Shown here: positions 29,547-39,831 of the stretch, in pieces
Layout of the letters: each line of letters starts with the position of its first letter
How positions within the stretch are numbered: the stretch's first letter is position 1
Program-made: the position numbers and the translations under genes
Assembly (NCBI GenBank): GCA_019054805.1
Contig: JAHQIY010000003.1
Location: forward strand, 1,302,001-1,366,000
Source of the DNA: Brachionus manjavacas
Taxonomy: Eukaryota > Rotifera > Eurotatoria > Ploima > Brachionidae
Reading direction: 5' to 3'
DNA length: 64,000 bases
Notes under the pieces: model-generated
Seen by the model: only the letters and a program-made list of their open reading frames with translations
Told to the model about the DNA's origin: nothing
Database searches by the model: none

Positions 29547-32500
29547 TTAATCAAAGAAAAGTTTACCGTCAACAGTAGCTCGCGAGATTTCAAATGTCAT
29601 ATCGAATCCTTCCTTATTTGACACAGTACCAATGTTTTCTTGATCATTTTTCAAATTATTTATTATCTCAAATATAATTGAATCCAGTCTTCGTTCAGTA
29701 TTTGAAGATGTTTTCAATTTCGTATTCGAATTTATTGAGAATTCATTGTTGCCTTCACTTTTGAAAATCAAAAAAAATTAAAATCTATTTTTGGTTTTCT
29801 AAAAAATACCTTGTAAAATTAAAAGTAGAAAAATAACCAATTGATTGCAAGAGGGCCTGTTCTACCGCAGTGAAATTTAGCTCACTTTTCAAGAAGAAAC
29901 CATGATAGTTTAAAAGTTTTGATTTTAATTGTAGGTAAAAAAGACCTCCGATCGAAATTATTAAATTAAAAGCAGGAATTTTTTGATTAATTTTTGTTGA
30001 CGATGCTTCTAAAGATGTTTTAAAATTTTCGGTGACTTGTGAACTATTTAAATTTAGGTTTGTAAAATATGGACTTTTTGTTTCTCGATTTAATTTTGAC
30101 GTGCTTGAAAATTCACCATGATTATTTGTTTTGCTCTTGGAGTTGTCTTTTTCCGATACAATCGTGATTAATGAGTCTTGAAGAGTCACATCTGTTGTTA
30201 GAGATTCTCCGACAAAAGTTTCTAGACTTATGGTTGTTTGAATTAAAAAATCAGACGTGGAAGCGTCTTTATTTAGAACTCTGGTCAGCTGAGAGTTTTG
30301 CATAGAAACTTCAGTTTTTAATGGAAAAATGGAATAAAAATGATTTGGCGTAGATATTTCTGTTGAGGTCGATTGATTAAAAATATTGGTGGTTAAAATA
30401 TCATCTTCAAAATCATTGATGTAATGCCAGTAAGTCTCTTTTCCTTGATCAAAAGGAACCAAATATGTTCTATTCTGTTCAACTGAATAAACACCGCCAG
30501 AATAGGCATTAAAAACTGCATTTGAGTCATGAAAAAATGGCACAACATTTCCAGTAAAACAGTCAATATAATGCCATTCAGTTTGAGTTGCTTGAGAGTA
30601 GGGAACAAAGTAAATTCTGTTAAGTGAAGGAGAAAAAACTCCGCCAGAATAAGCAAATTGCACTGCATTTGAGGAATGAAGGTAAGAAACAACATTACCA
30701 GTATTGCAGTCAATGTAATGCCATTCAGATTGTGTTGCTTGATTGAAGGGGGCAAAATAAATTCTATTTTGAGTAGGAGAAAAAGCACCACCAAAATAGG
30801 CCATTAAAACTGCATTTGAGTCATGATTATATGATACAACATTACTAGTAATGCAATCAATATAATGCCAATCAATTTCTGTTGCCTGTTCATAAGGAAC
30901 AAAATAAATTCTATTCTGTATAGGTGAATAAACGCCCCCAAAATAAGCATTTCCAACAGCATTTGAAGAATGAACATATGGAACAACATTTCCACCAGCA
31001 CAGTCAATATAATGCCAAAGTGATTCGTTTGCTTGTGAAAATGGTACAAAATAAATCCTATCAAGTTCTTGAGAATGGACAGCTCCAGAATAAGCATTTC
31101 TAACAGCATTTGAAGAATGAGCATAAGGAACAACATTCCCAGTAAAGCAGTCAATAAAATGCCATTCAGTTTCTGTGGCTTGAAAAATTGGTGAAAAGAA
31201 GATTTTATTTGCTTGTGGAGCAAAGGTTGCACCAACATAGGCGCCATTTAATAAGCTTGTGTCATGAATATATGAAACAACATTCCCTGTAAAACAGTCA
31301 ATATAATGCCATTCAGTCTGAGATGCTTGCAAAAATGGAACAAAGTATATCCTATTTTGACTAGGAGAATAAACACCACCATAATAAGCTCCTTGCACTG
31401 CAGTTGAATTATGAGTATATGATACAACATTTCCTGTTAAGCAGTCAATATAATGCCATTGAATTCGAGCTGCTTCGACTAAGGGAACGAAATAAATCCT
31501 ATTTAGAGTGGCAGAATAAACACCGCCAGTATAAGAACCCAAACCTGCTGCTATAGAATGCACATATTGTATTACATTACCAGTGTTGCAATCAATGAAA
31601 TGCCATTCAGATTGTGCTGCTTGATTAAAGGGAGCAAAATAAATTCTATTTTGAGTAGGAGAATAAGCAGCGCCCACATAGGCTCCCCGAACAGCGCTTG
31701 AATTATGAGTGTATGGAACAACATTTCCTGTAAAACAGTCAACATAATGCCATTCACTTTGCGTTGCCTGAAAAAAGGGAGCAAAATAAATCCTATTTTG
31801 AGTAGGAGAATAAACACCGCCAGAATATGCATCTCCAACTGCATTTGAGCTGTGATTATATGATACAACATTACCAGTAATGCAATCAATATAATGCCAT
31901 TCAGTTTGGGAACCCTGATCATTGGGTACAAAATAAATTCTGTTTTGTATTGGAGAATAAACACCACCAGCATATGCTTGATTTACTGCATTTGTGTTAT
32001 GTGCATATGGAACAATAACTCCAGTAGAGATATCCATATAATGCCAATTTGATTCTGCTGCTTGTTCATATGGTACAAAATAGATTCTTTGCTGTGTTGG
32101 GGAATAAACACCACCATAATAAGCAGATTGCACTGCATTTGAGTTATGAGTATATTGGACAACATCTCCAGTAAAAGAGTCAATATAATGCCATTCAGTT
32201 TCTGTTGCTTGGTTATAGGGAGCAAAATAAATCCTATTTTGAGTAGGAGAATAAGCACCACCAGAATATGCATTTCTTACTGCATCTGAACTATGATTAT
32301 ATGGAACAATTTTTCCTGTGGAACAGTTAATATAATGCCATTCAGTTTCACTTGCCTGTGAATGAGGAACAAAAAATATGCTATTTTGTGTTTGAGAATA
32401 AACACCACCAAAATATGAATTATTTGTAGTTATTCCAGAATCACTTAAAAAGCGTTCTACTTTTCCATTTATTTCGAAAACAAAATAACTACTTATTATT

Positions 32501-32550
32501 ATTGTTATTTGAAGAAAATAGACGCTGAATTTATTTAGAAATTTGACCAT
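29547..32550 (-). CDS. Large secreted protein with fourteen 49-residue repeats
   Basis: Two exons, complement(join(29547-29757, 29810-32550)), with a 52-bp GT-AG intron whose splice gives FNFT-SEGNNEF; 983 residues. Residues 1-30 hold a signal peptide. Residues 48-718 are thirteen full 49-residue repeats and one partial, with consensus GGVYSPTQNRIYF(V/A)PF, then WHYIDCFTGNVV and (H/N)xSNAV. Each has Trp-His-Tyr and most have one Cys. Strand-turn patterning suggests beta-propeller blades; fourteen could make two seven-bladed propellers. A Ser/Thr-rich stretch follows (about 720-850), then a hydrophobic segment near 870-885 (FNLIISIGGLFYLQL) and a C-terminal domain. It is probably extracellular or surface-attached, perhaps adhesive. 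No named family recognised. A collapsed duplicate lies at 43.8-45.5 kb. Confidence 0.85.
30397..32409 (-). repeat. 14-unit tandem array of 147-bp coding repeats
   Basis: Every full unit is exactly 147 bp (49 codons) and none breaks the frame. Some units are nearly identical over long stretches (for example those with CAPFNQATQSEWHYIDCNTG) while others differ widely, as expected from repeated duplication and gene conversion. The array also produces several long antisense and alternate-frame ORFs that should not be annotated. Confidence 0.95.
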
Positions 32551-34810
32551 TTAAGAATTTTTGATAAAAAGATTTTCAATTTTTATTTTATTTTTTAAAT
32601 AATTTTCTCTTTTTTTTTAAATGTTACTTTATCATTGATCAAATTAAAATTGAATCGTGTAAACAAGTTTCCTAATCACTTAAATCGAGGAATGTTTTTG
32701 TGTGCTTCAATTTTTAATTTTAAAAAATTTAGAATTTTTTTTATAGAAATTCTATTTAATTTACAGAATCTAGTTAGACTAATTAAAAAATAATTATTAT
32801 TAATTTGTTTATTAATTCAAATTTGAACAAACCAAAAATTTGAAACTATTTTAATTTGATATATGAAAAAGAATTTTCAGCATTCAAGATAAAGTGTCGG
32901 ATGATTTTTAAAACAATTTTAAAAAGGATATTGGGCAATACTTGTTGAAGATATGAAATATGCCTCACACAATTTTTTTTTCAAATATTTTTATAAATTT
33001 GAATGTGCTGATTTAGAATTTATGTTATTTAGTTCAATATAATTGAATTTTTCATGCTTTTTAATCAATCACAGTTTTGCCACATTTTAGTCAGGAATCT
33101 TTCTTTTTAGTTCTATAAAGGTGATATGGATACTTATTTTTCCCTGGTAATAAGTTTTATGCTCTTTGTTTTGTAAAAACAATTTGACTGAAATTTTCAA
33201 TTTTTTAGAAGAACTGAAAAATGGTCAAATAAATAATAGTAAATCTGCTATGCTAGAATCTGGTGACTACGAAGTTTCATACTTATATTGAAATTGTGTG
33301 ATTATCCAAAGTGTTTGAGATAGACTAGGTATCCCACAGAAACAAAAGAAGTTTAAAAAATATTTAACTATGTGGCCAGAAACAAGAAAACTTTCAAATA
33401 ATATAAACGTTTTTGCTTCCTATAAAATTGAAAAGTAATTAAATAGAATAATAAATAATGTGTAATTAGAAAAATGATAAAAACAATTCTTTTTAAAATA
33501 AAAAACCATGTCATGATATAAAATTGTCTCTAAATAAAATTTAAATAGTGAATATTTTAATAATTATAATAAAATATTTAAAGAAAATTGCTTTAGTTAA
33601 AAGCAAAAATAAATTAAGAGAAATTTTGACCGAGAGATCCAAAACAAATATTCATTTTTTATTTGAGAATGTAGATATTTTAATTCTCTTCAAAACGATA
33701 TGATAAAATTTTCAATTTTTTAAAATTAAAGAATTTTATCTAAAAAATACATTTTTAGTAATTTTTTTTAGTTTTTTAGCTATGAGTTAAAAAAAAAAGA
33801 TCTAGGAAACAATTTATTTTTCTGCAATAATGCTTAGCCTATTCTCTTTCATATAATTAATGGTCGGAAGGTCAAAGTCTTATCATTATCCTGGAAACAT
33901 GTGGTCCGTTAACAGCAACTCAGGTATTGACTCGTTATTTCTCGTTTTACAAGTCATTAAAAAGGTCTTATGAAGCAACTGATACTTTTGCGTAAAAAAT
34001 TCATTAAATTCTCTACAAGATGGTCGGTGGTCGGCAGTTTTTAGATAATTCCTAATACCATCCGACCGCGGTCCGTGTTATAGCATAAGCCCAATTACTT
34101 ATGAATTAAATTTTCATCTAGGCTGCAAAAATACATCAATTGTTTGAAAATCGAAAAGCTATTTTTATTATGCAAAATTAATTATAAATGTTGTAAATTT
34201 TTTTATGAATGCAATCTTAAATTATTATTATTATTTATTATTTTGTTTATTATTATTTAAAAAAAAATACATACACCTCATAGGCATTTAGTAAAAAAAG
34301 GTTCATTTATATATAAAAAAAAAAGTATTTATATAAAAATTTAAGTCACTTTTAATAAAGCATTTAGCTCATTGTACAAATAAAAATAATTAGTTTTATT
34401 CAATATAAATTTTTGTATTAGATAAAAATAGTATTTAAATTATAAAAATGTACGAAAAAATTGTCTTAATTTCTTAAAAATTTTTTTTATAAGTTTATAC
34501 TTTTATATTTAATTTTTTTCATCATCGCCGAATCTGACGTAATTTTTGAAATAAATAAAATTAATTGTAATAATTAGCTAAAATCAAAATGCTTGTTTTT
34601 GAATGAAAAAAATTTCATATGATATAAAAATAATAATGACATTTTCTGGAATAAAAATTATGCTAAAAAATAAATGTTTTGTAAGATTATATTACATTAT
34701 TCAAAATTTTAATGTTTATTTCAAAAAAAATCTAAATAATCTAAATAAAAAATTTATATTTGTTATAAAATGATTTTTTAAAAAAAAATTTATAATTCTT
34801 AATATAAAAC
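32551..34810. other. Upstream region of the repeat-protein gene, AT-rich
   Basis: The first 310 bp are conserved in the pseudogene copy upstream at 45474-46262 (for example GTTTCCTAATCACTTAAATC and TTCTATTTAATTTACAGAAT), so they belong to the duplicated unit and contain the promoter. Beyond that the sequence is AT-rich. A GC-richer patch at 33860-34095 (ATGGTCGGTGGTCGG, CCGACCGCGGTCC) has no assigned function. Confidence 0.55.
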
Positions 34811-34850
34811 GATCGACGCGTTTCGACCAAAAAGGGTCTTCTTCAGGATC
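34811..34850 (-). ncRNA. Hammerhead-ribozyme-like motif (type I, minimal stem III)
   Basis: Read 5' to 3' on the minus strand from 34850: GATC, CTGAAGA, A, GACC-CTTTTT-GGTC, GAAA, CGCG, TC, GATC. This fits stem I (GATC/GATC), the CUGANGA core, stem II (GACC/GGTC), GAAA, a tiny stem III closed by A-U and C-G with loop GC, and a GUC cleavage site before GATC. Minimal hammerheads of this form are known from Penelope-like retroelements and other repeats. One extra A sits between the core and stem II, which may weaken activity. No Penelope RT is visible beside it. Confidence 0.5.
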
Positions 34851-34982
34851 TAATTTCTGAGAATAATTCTTATTAGTTTTTAAATTTTATAAAAAAAATA
34901 TACATAAATATTTAATGAAAGTATTTTTATAAATTCATTAAGAACGAAATTACATGAAAATATTTTTTTATTTTTTTATATT

Positions 34983-35440
34983 TCACACTGGAAAAAGTTC
35001 AGCGTCGTGCCACTAAAGTCCCAAGTCAACTCCGCGACATGACATACGAAGACAGGTGCCTAAAACTGAACTTAACAACTCTGGAGGAGAGGAGAGCCAG
35101 GGGTGATTTGATAGAAATGTTCAAAATTCAGAAAGGACACTGTCGAATGGCACTCCTCTCTACAAGTTGGACCGCCCTGAAGCGGGCATCGAGGCCACAT
35201 CAGACCAGAGCTAGTGAAGGACTGTTTAATAAGACGTAACGCTTTCCGCAACAGGGTAGCACGAATGTGGAACAAGCTACCCGATTTAGTCATTGATGCA
35301 CCAAGTGTCAACTCTTTCAAGAAGAGGATTGACAACCAAAGAACAGGCTGCTCATAGGACTTAGGTTCTCTTGCTGGAGTCACCCGGCAACTCGCAGTCA
35401 TCCAACTACTACTACTACTACTACTACTATATAGTTTGCA
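34983..35440 (+). pseudogene. LINE 3' end with (TAC)n tail
   Basis: C-terminal ORF2 text: FTLEKVQRRATKVPSQL, TYEDRCLKLNLTTLEERRAR, GDLIEMFKI, then after a shift NRVARMWNKLPDLVID. It ends in (CTA)n at 35404-35430. It is 5' truncated to about 450 bp. The tail and C-terminal signature match the LINEs at 50.7-54.2, 57.7 and 60.4 kb, so this is one family (CR1/L2-like). Confidence 0.85.
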
Positions 35441-36398
35441 ACACAGTGTACAATAATTTAGAAGAAGAAGCAAAACTTAGAGTATTTATATATTCAATTT
35501 TTGGTATTTTTTAATTTTAAACAATATTAAATTTTAGGAAAATATTTATCAACTCAGTTTCTGTTGATATTCTTTTTATTTATTTTTTTTTGTCATGTAA
35601 ATTTGATTTAGAAATAAAAAATCTAAAAATTTAAGATTACTGTTATTTTTTTAAATTTAAAATGTAAAAAATAATTTAACAATTTTATTTTTTTTTGGTT
35701 TATGCAAAATGCTTTTATTTTACACAATATTTGATACAATTATTTTGCTTCTAATAAAAATTTAAAACTATTTATCAGTGGTCAAATGATTTATTTAAAA
35801 AAAAAATGTTAAAAATACAAAAAATACACTTTTTGCACTCAGGTGACTTTGTTTCTATTTTAGAAAAAAAAACAGCAATACAATTTAGAAATCAAAATGA
35901 CTCAGTAATAACAAAAGATTTGTCTGAAAGCCAAAATTGTTTTAATATATTATTTAGAATTAAGCCTTTTACTAATAGTTACAAGGGAGCTTGTTTGAAA
36001 TAAGCCCCCTTTATCCTAAAAAAATTTATCCTCACTGCCTTAAGTTTAGTTATAAGACTTTAAAGCAATTCTAAAGCTAATAATTTACTTGAAAAGTAAA
36101 AAATTAAATTTGTTCTTAAATTGTGAAAAATTTTTATCTTATTATTATTAGGGAAAACATTTGAAAAATTAAAAAACTTAGTAATTTAACAAATTATGAT
36201 CTATTAGAATATTTTTTCATCGATTATTTTCGATGAATGTATACGGTACCGGTAAAAGTTGATAAAAATCTCAATTTAAGAAAACATCATCCGCTATGAA
36301 TTTATTAGCAACCCCTTTAGCCGACTCAAAAAATTTAATTCTACAAAAAAAACTATTTATTTAGATTAAAAAATTAAGTTAGAAAATCAGACAAAAAT
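35441..36398. other. AT-rich flank with one unassigned ORF
   Basis: A 65-codon plus-strand ORF (35806-36003, beginning MLKIQKIHFLHSGDFVSILE) has reasonable composition but no recognisable family, signal peptide or flanking signals. Otherwise nothing is seen. Confidence 0.35.
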
Positions 36399-36808
36399 TT
36401 AGTCATCGGTTGGAATGTCTTCGAAAGAAAAGCCTTCGTATTTTCTCCAAGCATAGTAGGCGATTCTGACATGGTAAAAGCCAGGTAGGAACAGAAGAGA
36501 GCCAATAATGAACAAAGGCCACATGCGATCAGAGTACTTGAAAAAGAATGATTGAATTCTCTTAAATTAATCATTTATTAGATTACCTGTGCATTAATGT
36601 GACCAGTGTAAAGCAAAGCGCCGATTATGATCATTACCAAGCCCATTATGAACATAAAAAAGGCAATAATTATCGCTTTGATAGGCACTTTAGGCTCCTT
36701 GATCTTAAACTGCATGCTCGTAAACTGATCTTTGGAGGCATCGAAGCGTTTGTACTTCATGTGTGTGGCGTCTTTGGCCGGCATTATTTCATTAATAAGG
36801 CCTTTCAT
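36399..36808 (-). CDS. TMEM230: Transmembrane protein 230
   Basis: Two exons, complement(join(36399-36536, 36587-36808)), with a 50-bp GT-AG intron in phase 0, give 119 residues (human 120). TMEM230 is a two-pass membrane protein of the endosomal, synaptic-vesicle and secretory pathway, linked to vesicle trafficking. Family features: [16 protein letters not shown] at the start of TM1 (about 42-66), then [20 protein letters not shown] across TM2 (about 82-99), and the C-terminal [13 protein letters not shown]. The cytosolic N-terminus is shorter and divergent. The gene faces HMGCL head to head, with 132 bp between start codons. No damage is seen. Confidence 0.95.
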
Positions 36809-36940
36809 TTAAGAGATTCTTAGAAATAAATTACTAATTAGAAAAACAAATTTACTTTATTATAAAATTATGATCTGCATAAAAATGGGTGTTGATTAAT
36901 TTTGAAAAAGAGAAAAAATTATTTTAGTATACGCCTTGAA
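36809..36940. promoter_or_regulatory. 132-bp bidirectional promoter, TMEM230 and HMGCL
   Basis: The whole region between two divergent ATGs is 132 bp and AT-rich without a clear TATA box. Both promoters and both 5' UTRs must fit here. Confidence 0.6.
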
Positions 36941-37918
36941 ATGATTCGCAGAAATCAAGTTTATCATTTGTTTCGACGAGGCATTTCTACTGCTGCTCGT
37001 TTTCCGGCCGAAGTGAGCATTGTCGAGGTCGGACCTCGCGATGGCCTTCAAAATGAAAAACAAAATATTCCCACTGAGAAAAAAATTGAATTTGTCGACA
37101 AACTGTCTCAAAGTGGTTTGCAAAGAATCGAAGTCACTAGTTTTGTTTCTGCCAAATGGGTTCCTCAGCTTGCTGATGCAAAAGAAGTGATGAAGAAAAT
37201 ATGGCGCAATCCAAATGTACGTTATTCAACCCTAACTCCAAATTTAAAAGGTCTAAATGACGCATTGGACTCCAACACCCAAGAAATAGCCATATTCGGC
37301 GCAGCATCTGAAACCTTTACCAAAAAGAACATAAACTGCACAATTGAACAGAGTTTGAAGCAATTTGACCAAGTGGTTCAAAATGCCAATGCAAACAAGC
37401 TTCCAATCCGGGGATATGTCTCATGCGTGGTTGGCTGTCCTTACGAAGGCTTTATAAAGCCAAAGATAGTGAGTCAAGTTGTGGAAAAAATGTTGTCAAT
37501 GGGATGTTATGAAGTTTCACTAGGAGACACAATCGGAGTGGGCAATCCAAACACTGTGAGAGATTTATTGACCGAGCTGAAGCGAGTTGTAAGCGGAAAC
37601 ATGAATTTCCTTGCAATACATTGCCACGATACGTATGGAATGGCGCTAGTTAACATTGTAGAGGCGCTTGAAAGCGGAATAAAAGTTGTTGATTCAAGCA
37701 CTGCTGGCCTCGGTGGATGCCCATACGCTTCCAAAGGAGGCGCTGCGGTCAGCGGAAATGTAGCAACAGAAGATGTTTTGTATCTGCTAAATTCCCTAGG
37801 AGTCAGAACAGGGGTAGACATGAACACAATTTTGGAAGCAAGTGATATCATAACATCAGTGCTAAACCGAAAAACAAACTCCAAAGTTGGGCTAGCTTTA
37901 GGCTGTAAAAAAAATTAA
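36941..37918 (+). CDS. HMGCL: Hydroxymethylglutaryl-CoA lyase, mitochondrial
   Basis: Intronless, 325 residues from ATG 36941, the human length; the upstream extension lacks an ATG. It cleaves HMG-CoA to acetoacetate and acetyl-CoA, the last step of leucine breakdown and ketogenesis, in mitochondria. Residues 1-20 are basic and hydrophobic without acidic residues (MIRRNQVYHLFRRGISTAAR), a good targeting peptide. Catalytic features: Arg33-Asp34 in GPRDGLQNE, the metal-binding HCHDTYG, and the active-site Cys in AGLGGCPYA. After PYA there are four extra residues (SKGGAAVSGN versus QGASGN) in the family signature loop. Otherwise intact, so active enzyme is expected. Confidence 0.97.
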   Translation: MIRRNQVYHLFRRGISTAARFPAEVSIVEVGPRDGLQNEKQNIPTEKKIEFVDKLSQSGLQRIEVTSFVSAKWVPQLADAKEVMKKIWRNPNVRYSTLTPNLKGLNDALDSNTQEIAIFGAASETFTKKNINCTIEQSLKQFDQVVQNANANKLPIRGYVSCVVGCPYEGFIKPKIVSQVVEKMLSMGCYEVSLGDTIGVGNPNTVRDLLTELKRVVSGNMNFLAIHCHDTYGMALVNIVEALESGIKVVDSSTAGLGGCPYASKGGAAVSGNVATEDVLYLLNSLGVRTGVDMNTILEASDIITSVLNRKTNSKVGLALGCKKN

Positions 37919-37936
37919 AAAAGTTATTTTTTAGAT

Positions 37937-37960
37937 TTTATTTACAAAAAAATTAATAAA
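37937..37960. promoter_or_regulatory. Overlapping convergent polyA signals
   Basis: AATAAA on the plus strand at 37955-37960 serves HMGCL. AATAAA on the minus strand at 37937-37942 serves the small membrane gene. The two 3' UTRs must overlap. Confidence 0.6.
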
Positions 37961-37964
37961 TTTT

Positions 37965-38184
37965 TTAAACTCGAATTATTTTGTTTAAAGGCTTTGTTTC
38001 TTGGTTGTCTTTCTGAGATTTTTTGCTAAAATAAAAATTAATTTAAGTACAAAAATTTGGTCAGTTTGAATTACAGTTTTGGAAGAATGAACTGTTGGCA
38101 AGTGCATGTTATCATTGCTGCTATGAATAAGACAGAAAAAATTGGAAGTAGAACTACCAATACTAAATCTTGTTCGCTAAGCAT
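37965..38184 (-). CDS. Small single-pass membrane protein (56 aa)
   Basis: Two exons, complement(join(37965-38025, 38026-38074 removed, 38075-38184)), that is exons 38075-38184 and 37965-38025 with a 49-bp GT-AG intron of the size seen in its neighbours; 56 residues. Residues about 7-30 form one transmembrane segment (LVLVVLLPIFSVLFIAAMIT) followed by CTCQQ. The tail is basic (KLKKSQKDNQETKPLNKIIRV), so an N-out/C-in orientation is likely. Without splicing the frame stops after 37 residues. The gene converges on HMGCL, with 46 bp between stops. No family is recognised with confidence. Context and intron support a real gene that a length filter would miss. Confidence 0.6.
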
Positions 38185-39831
38185 TTTTTTTTAATAAAAT
38201 TTTTTAAAGGTAAATTTATTTTGAAGTTGTTCTAGAAGCCGAGCAACAAGCTAATTTAGATATTAAAATTTTAGACAGGTGCATTGCATAATCTGGGACT
38301 GGGATGCCTTAGAATAATTTTGATTTTTAATTGACCCAAGTGAGAACTTTATTCAGATAATTGTGCAGCATAAATTTTTAATTAAAAAGTTGTTTTTTTC
38401 CGAATATAAAATTCAATTTTTCTTGAGTTATTTAAATATTTGTTAAAAATTATGTTTTTTAACTATGCAAATTTTTAAGACCAATTTAAAAAATTTAGGA
38501 GAAAATTAATATCAAATCGGTGTATAACAATATTTAGTTAATTTTTCTTTAGTTAATTTTTTTTTCGTTAATTTTTATTTTTCCCTTCCCGTCGATCAAA
38601 AATTCAAGATTATTTAAATCATGTAAAAAATTGGCTTTAGTGACTTTGGCTTAAACTCAAAAACAAGTCTGACCGAAATATCATCATCATTAAAAAAAAT
38701 TACCATCTTTTTTCTGACAAATTAGACTTTGCTCTTTTAACTAATTTGATTAATTAATTTTTTTTTTTAAAGATTAGCCAAAATAGAGAAAAAGATTTCG
38801 GAAAAAATGAGTTATGGACCTAATCATATATCCGAATCGAAAACTTGGACTATTGAAGTCAACGACAAGCTCTAATCTAGTTGAGACAAATTCAACAAGT
38901 CAAGTTAACCGTGGTCAACAAAGCAAAATCACACGGCTAGCGATGCCGACTTTAATAATAGTGCAATACGGCAAAGAGAACTTTAAAATTATTGTTAAAT
39001 GATGAGAAACCTTAAACCACAATTTTTTAACAGTTTTTGTTAATAATATTAGTTAAAAATTTTTTTTTCTTAATTTAAATGTAAATTGTATATTTTATTT
39101 ACAAAGTAGTATTAAATTAATTTTTTGTTTTTTATTAGAATAAATTTTTTTAATAGCTAATTTTGAATTTTTTTAAACAGGCTTGAGTATTTTATTATTT
39201 TTTTCAAAAATATTTTATAAATTAAATTAAAATAAAGAAATAACAATTGATAAATTATTTTTAAATTTATTTTAACTCGATGAAAAAATTTTTTTTGAAA
39301 CATTTGAAAAACCGATGAAATTTATATTTTTCATCGATGTATCATAATGAATCCACTCACTCTTCATCGATGATAACTAGATCTATTTTTTTTTTTTCAT
39401 TGATGCAACATCAAATTTTAATTGAATGGTTAGTTGAGTAAAAAAAATTTAAGTCATTAAGTTGTCTTGACTAATGACTTAAAAACAACTCTGGTTTTGA
39501 CTATCTCATTAATTCTTTCATTCAAAAGAAAGTACTTTGGCTAATGTTTCCAGTTTCTAATTTGGCTATATTTTCTTCAGATTTTTTTAGTTCTTTACGG
39601 AACATATCTACTAAAATACATCTTCTAATCTACATAATTTGTCTCAACCCGAACACCACGATCACTTTTTCTAGTTATATCATATCCAATTCATGTTTCT
39701 TTCATGTAGTTTAAAAAAGTATCCTATTGACTATTTTTCCAAATTGTCATAAATTTTCTGCGAGGAACGAGCGGTGCGTGACGAGCATATTAAGCATAGA
39801 CACAGGTGAATAAAAAACAAATATAGAATAG
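38185..39831. other. AT-rich intergenic stretch with one weak ORF
   Basis: A GC-richer patch at 38790-39000 holds overlapping short ORFs (MSYGPNHISESKTWTIEVND from 38808, and a 62-codon frame from 38814). None is convincing. Simple TCATCGATG words occur at 39318-39400. No repeat boundary is seen. Confidence 0.35.

Noticed and set aside
29547..29771. A separate 74-residue minus-strand gene
   Set aside because: It is the 3' exon of the repeat-protein gene; a 52-bp GT-AG intron joins them in frame and the same arrangement is seen in the duplicate at 43.9 kb.
30393..32273. Several 60-147-codon ORFs in other minus-strand frames of the repeat array
   Set aside because: They recur with the 147-bp period and are alternate-frame shadows of the 983-residue gene.
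30397..32409. CRISPR-like array
   Set aside because: Units are 147-bp coding repeats in frame, with no short repeat/unique spacer alternation.
35072..35473. 133-codon minus-strand ORF with a Ser run
   Set aside because: Antisense to a LINE 3' end; the Ser run is the translated (TAC)n tail.
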